Source: Pontederia crassipes | Lineage: Eukaryota > Streptophyta > Magnoliopsida > Commelinales > Pontederiaceae | NCBI GenBank assembly: GCA_030549335.1 | Contig: CM060194.1 | Span: 74,002,077-74,066,076, forward strand | Reading direction: 5' to 3' | DNA length: 64,000 bases | Part shown: piece after piece, positions 46,660-57,807 of the stretch | How positions within the stretch are numbered: position 1 is the stretch's first letter | Layout: each line of letters begins with the position of its first letter | Program-made: the position numbers and the translations under genes | Notes under the pieces: generated by a model | Told to the model about the DNA's origin: nothing | Seen by the model: the letters and a program-made list of their open reading frames with translations, nothing else | The model's database searches: none

Positions 46660-47180
46660 TGGTTCAACCTCGCACCCCGCCGATCTCCTCTCTCTCTCCG
46701 ATCGATTCGACCTCACCAACCTCCTCTAGCTCCGTCCTGATCTGCGACATCGCGCCAACCTCGCTGGTCCACGGCGTCCCCCTCTGAGCCCAGGTCAGAT
46801 CTGCGACCACACCGACCAGCCATATCAATGACCTCGCTGACCTCACGCCGACCTCGCCGATCCACGACGACCCCTCCGAGCCCCGGCCAGATCTACGACC
46901 ACACCGACTGGCCAGATCTATGACCCCGCCGAACTTGCCCTGACCTCGTCGTACCGCGGCGACCCCCTCCGAGCCCCAACCACCAACCCGCAGTGACCCC
47001 CTGCCCCGGCCAGATTTGCGACCCCTCTTCGCCACCACCGATCTCGCGCACCGCCACCGCCAAGCTCGCCTGCATCCCCGTCGTCGAGCTCGCTCACACA
47101 CCATTGCCACCAATCTCGCCCGCCCCGCTGCTGCCGATCTCGCACACCATCATCGCTCCCACCATGTTGTTGTAATCAAT
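46660..47180. repeat. GC-rich subterminal repeat block of the MULE
   Basis: Imperfect repeats of GACCTCGC(C/T)GA, CCCGGCCAGATCTACGACCA and CCACACCGAC fill this block. A reverse-complementary and shorter block lies at 47745-47885, and a further one at 60650-60990. Open frames on both strands are repeat artefacts. Confidence 0.65.
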
Positions 47181-47468
47181 GATATTTTGTAATTGATTAT
47201 TAATTCATGTTTAATCCATATGTAAATATACTAATCATGTCGGAATTAGTACATGTCAGAATTTTTACATGTTAAGCCAATAATTTGCAAGTGGTTTACA
47301 TTTCCTGCCTCCGGTTGTCTAGCTCCGTCACCCAGCCTGCCTTCCTGAGCTTCGCCCGCTTCGGGATGTTGAATTAGTACTGTAATTTGTTACATAATTG
47401 AAGCCACTGCCCGAAGATGGAGAACTTGACTGTCCGATAGCTGAAGACCAATCTAATCCCCTATCGTC

Positions 47469-47675
47469 CTGAGAGCACAAACTCAAACGAGAAAACATGG
47501 ATTAACAACAAAAAATTTACACCTATCATTGTCATTCTGAGAGCATTGCACAAACTCAAACGAGAAAACATGGATTAACAACAAAACATTTACACCTATC
47601 ATTGTCGTTCTGAGAGCATTTGCACAAACTCAAACGAGAAAACATGGATTAACAACAAAAAATTTACAAAGTACA
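47469..47675. repeat. Three-unit tandem repeat of about 70 bp
   Basis: Units start at CTGAGAGCA near 47469, 47537 and 47610, and share CAAACTCAAACGAGAAAACA plus TGGATTAACAACAAAA. Confidence 0.9.
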
Positions 47676-47885
47676 AAGGTTTAACTAGTAACAACATCGA
47701 TTGCACAAAAAAATTACAGGGATTAACAACATGGGTTGGATTAACAACGAGATCGATGGCGGCGGCAGCTGCGGTGCGGGCGAGCTCGGCATTGGAGATC
47801 AATGAGCTCGGAGGCAGCGGGGCGGGCAAGCTCGGCGGCGGTGCGTGAGATTGGCGATGGTTGATGGAGCCCATTAGAGCTCCTG

Positions 47886-48850
47886 ATATTGCGTACGTGG
47901 AGACACAATTGTCAGAAGAACCTTCAGTTGCAGCCTCGTCAAATTGTGTATACGAAGCATACGTACAGCCATATGGTAATTTAGGATAAGTGTTATTTTA
48001 TGTTTTTTTTTCAAAAAGCTTACATTTTGTGATTCATACATCGTATTTTATAATTTCATATTTGTGAAGGTTTGTACCATCGAAACCCACGGCTGTCGCA
48101 ATTACGAAGGTACTACGATAGAGGTATATTGATCCATGGCTTACATGGAGGGAAGTTCCCTAAGCCACAAAACAAACAATTTTGGACATTTAAATTTATC
48201 TTCATATACTAATTCATTTAATTTTATATACATGAAGGATGATGTGTGGTGGGATCCCGAGCACATGGAACAAATGTGAAAGACTTTTAATTCTCTCGGG
48301 GACTAATCATGTAATTTATCCTAAGAGTTCTTATTTTTTTTTCTAAACTTTTTCATTAGATTTGATGTTATTATTCTCATATTTATTCTTTCATTAGAGT
48401 CATATTAGTTGAACCATATTTATGTTTTGAAATCTTCCTTAATGTTAGTTTAATTTAAATCTTTAATAGCATTACAATTTCATGTTTAATATTTTCCTTT
48501 GATTCCATGATTTACTATTTGATTGTTATATAAGAAGAAGTGATTATTTTCATAATAGTTTCTAGGATTGATCTTATTTATTGATGCCACAACTAGAGAT
48601 TTCAAAAAAGACCTAATTTATGTAGTTATTAAGTTGACTTGAGAAAGTCCTTAATATTAATTATATTTTAATGTATTTTATTATTAATTAAGTAAATTAA
48701 AAACCAAAATGATTTATTTTTTAATTATTCATAAGATAATAGTTAAAGCCAGAAATATTAGTTAGCTAATTTTGGAAATTCACTTTGTTATTGATTCAAC
48801 TAATTCTAAATTGAGAAAATTTATTACATTTTAGTGATGATAATTAGATG
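47886..48850. other. AT-rich interior of the MULE
   Basis: Non-coding by inspection. A plus-strand stretch around 48067-48180 (GLYHRNPRLSQLRRYYDRG in one frame) is open but unrecognised; it could be a captured scrap or chance. Confidence 0.4.
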
Positions 48851-49028
48851 CGTGGCGTCCTTCGACTTCTTTTGGCGCCACAAGGAGTGAAACCGGAAAT
48901 CAATCGTTTAAATTCAATTTCAAATCTTCAATGAAAAATCAACGTTTCAAAAATAAACTAACTTTGAAAATTTTCAAAAATTTCGGCATGACGTATGCGT
49001 AAATTCGTCTATTCGCCATATACAACAA

Positions 49029-49063
<35 letters not shown>

Positions 49064-49789
49064 TTTCAACAATTAATTTCAAAACTTTAATCATCACAAG
49101 CAATTTATAAGATTTAATGTGCATCACTGGCAATTTATAATTATCAAAAGATATGGGACTCGAGCCCAAAAAGTTTCATCTCAAAACTATTACGTCAACA
49201 AAACATATCGAATGCTTTCCAAAATTCATTAAGGGTCACAAGCCCTTATCCAATTTCATGATAGGGACTCGTCCATATCTTCTGGTATATAAATCATGGA
49301 GCCTCTGCTCCCATCGACCAATTTAAATCCACAAGAAATCATGGGTCACAACTCAAAATTAGACAGCGTCAAAATAAATAAAGTCATAATAGCCAGTTTA
49401 AAAGAATGATAAGTATCAAAATAATAACATTGCCAGATACGCCCTTCGCGAAATCTCACACACTATCCTTTTTGAATCAATACCAATTTCCAAACAACCA
49501 TGCAATATATGTATTTCTTTCCTATAAACATTAAAAGAGAAAGGGGTGAGCATGAATTAAGCTCAGTGAGTTAAAACGACTACCTCAAGTATTAATACCA
49601 TCACGAAATCAACATCTTTATTTTCAAGAAATATTTAAAATCCACTTTTCCTCAAAAGAAACTCATTCACATAATGATCATGCAAAATGAATGTCATTGG
49701 TGCACATGCATGGTGAAAATCATATATATAATATAAGTTGGGGAAACATCATCAAACACATATATTCATACCACTCGTAAATCGAGTGC

Positions 49790-50050
49790 TTCTTCACACA
49801 CCCCTCGTGTTACTATATCGCCACAAGGTGGTTGTTCTAATTCCGTCCATCGTGTCACTATATCGCCACAGGACGTTGAACCGCTCCTCGTGTCACTATA
49901 TCGACACAGAACTTATTTTTTTCTTTTTTCATTCCATCCCTCATATTACTATATCGCCACGGGATGATTGTTCTAATTCCACCCTTCGTGTCACTATATC
50001 GACACAGGGTGTTGAACCTGCTCTTCGTGTCACTATATCGACACAGAGCA
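49790..50050. repeat. GTGTCACTATATCGACAC motif array in left LTR
   Basis: The motif TCGTGTCACTATATCG(A/C)CAC recurs seven times at 27-60 bp spacing; GTGTC and GACAC form a short dyad. The same array is in the other LTR at 58565-58825. Confidence 0.85.
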
Positions 50051-51191
50051 AACCAGACCACAACCGGTCTACTCGGAGTTCGTCAATTCTCCGAGGTGAA
50101 AACACTCCGCCTTATGCGGGTTTTTATATGAAATGCACATGATGCATGAATGCAATTTTCAAATAGAAGTTTAGGATTGAGACCATCATATAAACTTTCC
50201 TTTCAAAAAAATCAATTATTCACTTCAATTTCACAAGAATAAACTTCGATGGATTTCTAAAATTCATAATAAAATGACACAAGTCATATGATAACGCACA
50301 CATGAAGCATACAAATATATGAATATGCATGAAGGAAACTATCACGAAAATCCATTCCACATCGAGTGGAATAATGTCATCACTCACCTTGGAAGAGTTT
50401 AGCAATTCATATCAATTGAGGTAAGTTCCCTCACCTTGGATTCCTTAAATCTCAACTAACTTCCATCCGAATCTGTTCAAAGGGGATAAATACTTATTAC
50501 ATTCATTTAAACTTTATTTAAGAACATTATCTTATCAATTAAGACATTTATAACTTTTAGATATCATTTATCTTGTAATTCATTAATCACTTCATAATAA
50601 ACCTTTCTAACGACATCTTGGTACCTAGAGTTATAATTTATAATTTTCTTACCTAAGTTCATAGTTAATGAACTATAACCATCAAATAAATTAATTTTCA
50701 TAAACCGATCATCACTATAGATTTTCAGCATTCTTACTGATAGGGGAAAATAAATCGTCAACTAATAGCACCCTACTCAAAGCTCATCGGACAACCACCT
50801 ATCATGTCCAATTAAGCATATAATAATTCGGATTAGACCCTATAACCAATTCTAATCAATTATGAAATTAAATCATATAAATAGTTTCGATCATCAATCA
50901 TACTCTTACCACAATAAATGAGGCCCTCCCGCTCTATAAATCGAAATCATACCCGCCGAACGTCGAATGTCACCTTCTTCATTAGTAGCATAATAAAATT
51001 CATTAAAAATCAGTTTCATATCTAAAATCAAATTTATTGTGCATTTTCATTTGCTTACCAATACACATCGAGGACAAGTCATCAAAAATATCGCCCGACG
51101 ATCGGAATCCGAAATCGACGAACCTACAAGTAATTTGTTATTAAAATTTTGACGGGCAGCAATCCAATATATTTCTCTCTCGTGTGTACAC

Positions 51192-51199
51192 CTACCAGG
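51192..51199. repeat. 8-bp target duplication of the hAT element (left copy)
   Basis: CTACCAGG directly before the element; the second copy is at 52683-52690. The uninterrupted site with one CTACCAGG is at 59961-59968 in the other LTR. Confidence 0.95.
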
Positions 51200-51499
51200 T
51201 AGGGATGGCAATATTCACCGCCACCCGCGGGACCCCGCGGGGATTCCCCGTTCGGGGCCCCGCATTCGGGGATTTTTTCCCCGGCGGGGGCGGGGATGGG
51301 GGCCAACCTGCCCCCACCCCCCTTTCGGGGGATCGGGGCGGGGTGAACTCTCCCCGCCCCGTCGGATCCCCGAATCCCCGACAATATTTTTAATTAATAA
51401 TTTATTATATTTATATTTATTAAATTTTATCTCAACCGTTCATTTTTTACATATATATAACATAAAACCCTAAACTCCAACCTCACAAATCACAATCTC

Positions 51500-52250
51500 A
51501 CAAATCACAATCGTCGATGTCGAGCCGTCGAGGGCTACCGTCGTCGGTCATCGTCGATGTCGAGGGCCGCCATCGTCGATCGTCGCCGATGTCGAGGGAT
51601 GGTGGGGCCGATGATATGTCGAGAGACGATGGGGCCGCCATCGTCGGTTGTCGTCGATGTCGAGGGCCACCATCGTCGTCAAGGGCATCGGGGATCCGGG
51701 CGGCGTCATCGGCGGCGGCGACATCGTGGATCATCATCGATGTCGAGGGCCACCATCGTCGGTCGTCGTCGATGTTGAGGGATGATGGGGCCGCCATCGT
51801 AGGTCGTCGTCGATGTCGAGGGCCTCCATCGTTGTCAAGGGCATCGGGGATCCGGGCGGCATCATCGGCGGCGGCGTCATCATGGATCATCGTCGATGTC
51901 GAGGGCCGCCATCATCGGTCATCGTCGATGTCGAGGGACGATGGGGCCGCCATCGTCGGTCGTCGTCGATGTCGAGGGCCATCATCATCGTCAAGGGCAT
52001 AGGGGATCCGGCCGGCGTCATCGACGGCGGCGTCATCGTGAATCATCGTCGAGGGTGGCGGCGTCATCGTCGTCATCGAGATTCGAGGGTGTCTTCATCG
52101 ATGAGGACGTCATCATCGGCGAGGACGTCATCATCGGTGAGGGCATCATCATCTAGAGCATCGTTGATCCGTTCGATCTGATCGGCGGCGGCGGCATCGT
52201 GGGTCGTCGAGGGCCGCCATCGTCGTCGACTCGAGGGCCGCCATCGGCGG
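51500..52250. repeat. TCGTCGATGTCGAGGGCC minisatellite
   Basis: Imperfect units combine TCGTCGATGTCGAGGG, (A/C)CGCCATCGTCGGTCG and, twice, a longer block with AAGGGCATCGGGGATCCGGG followed by CGGC. Higher-order duplication is visible between 51650-51790 and 51810-51960. Confidence 0.85.
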
Positions 52251-52396
52251 CGGCGACGAAAGGGGCGGCGGCTGATTCACCTGCGTAGAGAAAAATCGGC
52301 CGAAAGGGCGGCGGCGGCGAAATCGCCTCTGCGCCGGGTGCGTAGAGGCGATTTCGCCGGGTGCGCAAAGGCGAAATCGCCTCTGCGCACGATTCG

Positions 52397-52448
52397 CCTC
52401 TGCGCACAGTGCGCAGAGGTGATCACCTCTGCGCACTGTGCGCAGAGG
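52397..52448. repeat. 52-bp perfect palindrome
   Basis: The segment equals its own reverse complement: CCTCTGCGCACAGTGCGCAGAGG, TGATCA, then CCTCTGCGCACTGTGCGCAGAGG overlapping at the centre. Each half is also nearly palindromic. Related CCTCTGCGC/GCGTAGAGGCGA units lie on both sides (52320-52460). Confidence 0.9.
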
Positions 52449-53402
52449 TGACACCTCTACGCCTTTTTTAATTGTATTTTTTTTGTAATTTTTCAAATTT
52501 TTTAATAAAAAATTTGGGGAATCGGGTCCCCGCGGAGATTCGGAGCCCCGCGGGAATCGGGGCGGGGGATAAAATTTCCCCCGAACCGGAGATTCAGGGC
52601 GGGATCTGGAAAGGGGACGGGTCGTCGGGGTTGGGGCGGGGGTGGTGTCCCCCGCCCCGAACAGCGGCGGGTTCCATCCCTACTACCAGGATGTCATGGT
52701 AAGGTCAGTCGGAGCCCCCCATCAGCTCATCGGAAAAGTTCGTCGGAAAGCCCTAATTTCGACCTCCTATGTGATTTGTAACAAAAACATGGTTAAAACC
52801 CATCCAAATGATCCTAATCGGCCTAAGAATGATGTACAACTCACCAGGAGCAGAATCAGTGCGAATCGGAACCGGAATCATCGCCGGAATTATTACGAGC
52901 AGATTTTTTGCCCTCTCTTGTTTTTCCCTCACTGTGTCGCGTACAGTGGATCAATCATCTCATACCATATGTCAAAATATTCTTCTCCTCGCAATCTTTT
53001 TTCAACGATACCTCACACGCAAAAAACGGAGGTCGGATGGCGGAGATCCGACGGCCGGAAGGAGGCGGCCGCTGTTGATTTTTCTTTTCCTCCCCGTGCA
53101 CTGTAGCAGTCGGGCAAAACGAGGGAGAAGAAGAAGTGATCTTCTCTCTCCTCTTTTTGTCCACGTGGTCCCTTTTTTTTCTTTTTATTTTTTATTGCAA
53201 AAAGACCAAAATGCCCCTCCTTAGAAAAGTATTTACACTTTTTTTTAAGTGACCGGACGTTACAATTACAACATCCATAAAAATAATTTCGTCCTCAAAA
53301 TTTGTAAGAATTAATTATATTAGAATTGATATATTGTCTGACTCTTCTAATTGTCATCTAAAAGGAAATTGTTTTTTTAATTTCTTATTATCATTATGCT
53401 TG

Positions 53403-54137
53403 AAGAAATACGTTGGAGTCAAAGGGTTTTCATTTAAGTAGGAATAAAACAGAATATATGCATAGTAATTTCACAAATAAACAACTTAGAGACGATTTAA
53501 AAGTTAGGTTAGGGGAGGATATAATTTCTCAAGTGACAAAGTTTAAATATTTAGGATCAATTGTAAAATAAGATGGTGAGATTGATAACGATGTTAATCA
53601 TAGAATTCAAGCTGATTGCTGTAAGTGGAGGAATGTCACTGGAGTTCTTTGTGATAGAAAAGTATCCAATAAAGTTAAAAAAAATTCTATCGTACTGCTA
53701 TAAGATCAGCAGTGTTATATGATAGTGAATGTTGGGCTATGAAGGGACAACATGAACGTAAAGTGAGGGTAGCCGAAATGAGGATGTTGAGATGGATGTG
53801 TGGTCATACAAGATTAGATAAGATTAGGAATGACCATATACGTGAACGAGTCGGAGTGGCTCATATTAGTGAGAAAATGGTAGAGAATCATTTGAGATGG
53901 TTTGGTCATGTTCAGAAAAGACCATTAGATGCGCCAATAAGAAGAGTAGATCAAATAATTTGGAGTCCGATTAAAAGAGGGAGAGGGAGGCAAAGGCGGA
54001 CACTTGGCAAACTGATAGAGCAAGATCTATTGGTGAATAATATACCGAAAGGTTTGGTTACTAATAGAGCGGAATGGCGTCGTATGATCCATGTAGCTGA
54101 CCCCACCTAGTGGGATAAGGCTTTGTTGTTGTTGTTG
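53403..54137 (+). mobile_element. 5'-truncated RTE-type LINE, 17-bp TSD
   Basis: The segment encodes, with one stop and a frameshift, the C-terminal part of an RTE-clade reverse transcriptase [75 protein letters not shown] and finally WRRMIHVADPT before TAG (54108-54110). The 3' tail is TGGGATAAGGC followed by a short (TTG)n, typical of plant RTE elements. TATTATCATTATGCTTG at 53386-53402 is repeated at 54138-54154 as a 17-bp target duplication. The insertion is inside the internal region of the retrotransposon 48851-60476. Confidence 0.93.
53712..54110 (+). pseudogene. RTE LINE ORF remnant (C-terminal)
   Basis: The longest intact frame of the truncated LINE; 132 codons, from LYDSECWAMKG to the natural stop. 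It belongs to the region after the reverse transcriptase palm. Upstream parts of the same ORF are in other frames and hold a stop at about 53568, so no active protein is expected. Confidence 0.88.
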
Positions 54138-54154
54138 TATTATCATTATGCTTG

Positions 54155-57100
54155 TATTAAAATTTTAAAAATAAATCTTTCCTTCAAAAGGAAAATTTAA
54201 GTCAAATTCGAATTCAAGCTAAAATTCTATTCTGTCAATTTTTTTTTCAAATCATCATAAATTTCGGGATCAAATTTATTTTCATTAGTTTTTTTAAAAA
54301 AATTTGTCTATCACAATTGATAAAGCTTTTTGAGAAAGATTCGTTGCAATTACAAATCAGAGTTTGTCATATTGAATGTGACTTCCACAAATTTTAACCT
54401 CCTTGAAACTCAATTGACTACCATCTATAGCACCGGCATCCTTAGATTTATAATGACATCACAAGAACTCCAATATGAGGTTTATCTTTCATTTTCATAG
54501 AAATTCGTTTTAAAGAATCTTTCTAACACCACCAATGAATCTTTCTTAACACAACCTTTTTTTTGTTGATTTTGTTAATGATTTTTTTTTTCCAAATGAA
54601 TCTCCCGATACAATTATGTTATTAAAATTATATTTTAACACTAAACTGCGAATATGATCTACCCATCAACAGAACATTCTTTCACTGACTAAATCTCATA
54701 AACTACAATATGACTTAACCAATTTGATCTTGTTATCCATATATCTCTAAAGTATTTAAATTTTTCTTCCATTTAAAATTTCTTCCACCAACCTTCTTTA
54801 GAGACTAACGAAGAAAATTCATAATCTTGCATCATCCAATCTTAAATTATAAATTGTCTCCACTTAAAAGTACTACTGAAACAACTCCTCATCCACCAAC
54901 TATGACATATGATGTGTTGACTCAAATTACGATTGAGGATTGAAGGGCGTCCCACTCCAATCGCTCTCCCGATAACTTTTTAATCAACACATCTACTGTT
55001 AGGTTCGAGTTTTCGATCGATGACTAGAGGGCGTCCCACCCTAATCAATCTTTCGAAAAACTCCAACTCAACATACTCTAGGTGATAATCAAAGACGTAG
55101 ATATGATCAATCAATTAACTTAACGCGGATTGAATAGATTGCACAATTATAAAACTTATATCGTTCTCCATTTATTTTCAATTTAGTATGAACCACTACC
55201 ATCCATCCTCCTCAATGTAATTGTACAAACTTAATTCATCAAATCCTTTCCACATCACTTCTTATATCTTTTATTTTTACACAAAACTCCAACTACAACA
55301 TCCATAGAAACATTCTTATTTCAAAAATTGGATAATTCCACTCTATTAAAGACCTCTATCCATTTAACTTTTCATTCAAGGTTTTGTACACAATCTTGAT
55401 TTATATTTTCCATAATTAATCTCATCAAATTCTCTCTTATCAATATATAATTTCCTTCCTTTTTCTTTCTTCTCGAAATTCACAAATCCCGAGATGCTCC
55501 GTCTATCGTTCTAAGTTATTTTCCACTATAAACCATTTGAAATATTTTATTATCACCTCTTAAGTCGATTTATTCCCAAAAATGATGATATCATGCACAT
55601 CCACATACATTGTACCAACTTTGATATGATTCATTAATATCAAGTACGAATTATCTTATTATTATTTGAGTAACTCCTAAATTTTCGAAAGTCATACTTA
55701 CTAAAATGAATTTTATAATTTTACATTAATCATTTCTTTATGGAAAATAATGTATCTCGAGTTTACGTTTGTCTCCATCAATTCTTCTGCTTTTCTCATG
55801 ATCTAGAGAAAAATTTGGCATTTGAATACTTATCGATCTGGATACGAACGAGGAATTATTATTCGTAGGTTTCGGTCCCTACATTGAGATGATCAAGGGA
55901 CTAGCAATGTGTTCAAAGGTTCTATTGTCATAACCACTTTCTACAATTTGATTGCTACACTTGATTCCCTTCATGTGTCAACATGTCGACATATGATTTT
56001 TTTATTACTTTACTCTTAATAACTACCAGTATTTATCAAAGCCCTCACTATTATCAAGTCCATATCTTTATCGAAGGTCATACAAATTTTTTTTTAAGGT
56101 ACCTATATCCACCACGATTCAACATGTCACTCATAACAGATGTCGACCAAAAACTATTAACTCACCACTATTCATAACATTTATGAATGAATCAATGAGC
56201 ATTCAGATTGTGTAAGCACTTCACTTATTCATTTTATTTTATTTTTGTTTCATCACAAGATTATTTGTCAAGAACATTCTTCAACTATACAATAAGTCGT
56301 ACAAGACAACCAATTTATACAAAGGATTTTACTACTCGATGCTAATCCATGGATATATAGTAATCATCATTCTTTTAAATCAGTGCCCATGGATTCATTT
56401 TCCACATTCAAAATAAATCCAATGGAACCTAGTGAATCTCTGACCCAATATTTTTATTTATTTATTTATTTATTACGTATTAACCACGTTACTTGAATTT
56501 CGACTCGTCTATACATCTCTTATTTATACTCCCTTAAATACAAAATAATACAAATCTTTTATTGTGTCCCTTCTCATCATCATTTTTTTTGTCCAATCAC
56601 CTCCTTTTGAATACACACTCGGGTATTCCTTGTCAAAATATTGATTTTTTTATCTTATTCACACTTATAGTTATCACCATCATGTTCACTTGACTCACTT
56701 TGCTAGCAAAACAACACAACACTCCTAAGAAGATCAACTTATTATCACAAATTTGGATCGTGTTGCCTTCACCAATTTTGTCTCATTGATTTAACTCGAT
56801 ATGATAGAAATATACAATTATATCCAAATAATGAACTAGCCAACTTTAACATGACCATACAACATTAATGTCGCATATTATTTATCATGCATATTTATAC
56901 ACAACTATGTACCACGTATATTATGAGCATACATCAACATAAATAAATACGTTGTCATTGTTTTAAATTGTCCATATCCTTATTTTCTACACAAAATACT
57001 TCCCAAATTAAATATTCTCCACGATTGCAACATTAACAATTAATAAATTGTACTCCACCATATATCATGACATTATCATGCGACAAGGATAAGCAGAATA

Positions 57101-57573
57101 AGAATAGATATGTATCTAAGCACTCCATAGATTATTTCAATTAATAAAATAAATAAATTTTATCACCACTCAAACCACAGCTTAGCATAAGGCATTCAAT
57201 TTATATCATGAGATCATCATGAGAGCAGTACCATTTAATTATTAAGCAATTTTGCACTCATTCTTTTATGTACATCAAAATAATTCATGGGACCTTCAAA
57301 TGCTAAGCAATATGCTTACATCCAACTATACCTCCAACGTACAATCACTCATATGGATATCAATATCATTTTTTTTCATGCCAAATCGGCATAACATAAA
57401 ACCATTTAATATAACCACAATTTGGTTCTTAGGTACTCGTTCATATATATGCACATAGAATTAATTTCAAATTACAAGTTCATAACAATAATTTCACATG
57501 TAATGGAACATGCACAAACATGACATGTAACTACCCATTCCTACCTACACTCCGTGAATTGGATCTTGTCCCT
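54155..57573 (-). other. Non-coding interior of the long-LTR retrotransposon
   Basis: AT-rich on both strands with no gag, protease, reverse transcriptase or integrase motif that I could see. At 54930-55070 a unit of about 75 bp with GGGCGTCCCAC(T/C)C(C/T)AATC is tandemly duplicated. Confidence 0.6.
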
Positions 57574-57587
57574 GAGCTCTGATACCA
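57574..57587 (-). other. Primer binding site (initiator Met-tRNA type)
   Basis: The minus strand reads TGGTATCAGAGCTC, five bases after the LTR end (CCACA). It shows that the element is read leftward. Confidence 0.9.
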
Positions 57588-57770
57588 TAACTTGTGGCAT
57601 CCTTCAACTTCTTTTGGCGCCACAAGGGTTGAAACCGAAAATCAATCGTTTAAATTCAATTTCAAATCTTCAACGAAAAATCAACGTATCAAAAATAAAC
57701 TAACTTTGAAAATTTTCAAAAATTTTGGCATGACGTATGCGTAAATTCGTCTATTCGCCATATACAATAA

Positions 57771-57807
<37 letters not shown>

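Larger units (their letters stand above)
51200..52682. mobile_element. Non-autonomous hAT transposon in the left LTR
   Basis: The 1483-bp element starts TAGGGATGGCAATATTC and ends GGGTTCCATCCCTA, so the terminal inverted repeat is TAGGGATGG. It is flanked by 8-bp duplications CTACCAGG, the size diagnostic of hAT elements, and the sister LTR shows the empty site. Subterminal regions are packed with GGGGATTCCCC and CCCCGCGGGG-type dyads on both sides. The interior has a GC-rich minisatellite (51500-52200), a 52-bp perfect palindrome (52397-52448) and no transposase. Reading frames of 80-160 codons inside it come from the TCGTCGATG repeat. Confidence 0.93.

Noticed and set aside
46664..47113. 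149-codon minus-strand frame
   Set aside because: It reads through the GC-rich subterminal repeat of a Mutator-like element; there is no domain and the Gly/Arg/Val bias is that of the repeat.
51498..52181. Open frames of 86-161 codons on both strands
   Set aside because: They translate the TCGTCGATG minisatellite of the hAT element and show only repeated Ser-Arg-Val-Ile or Asp-Asp-Ala strings.
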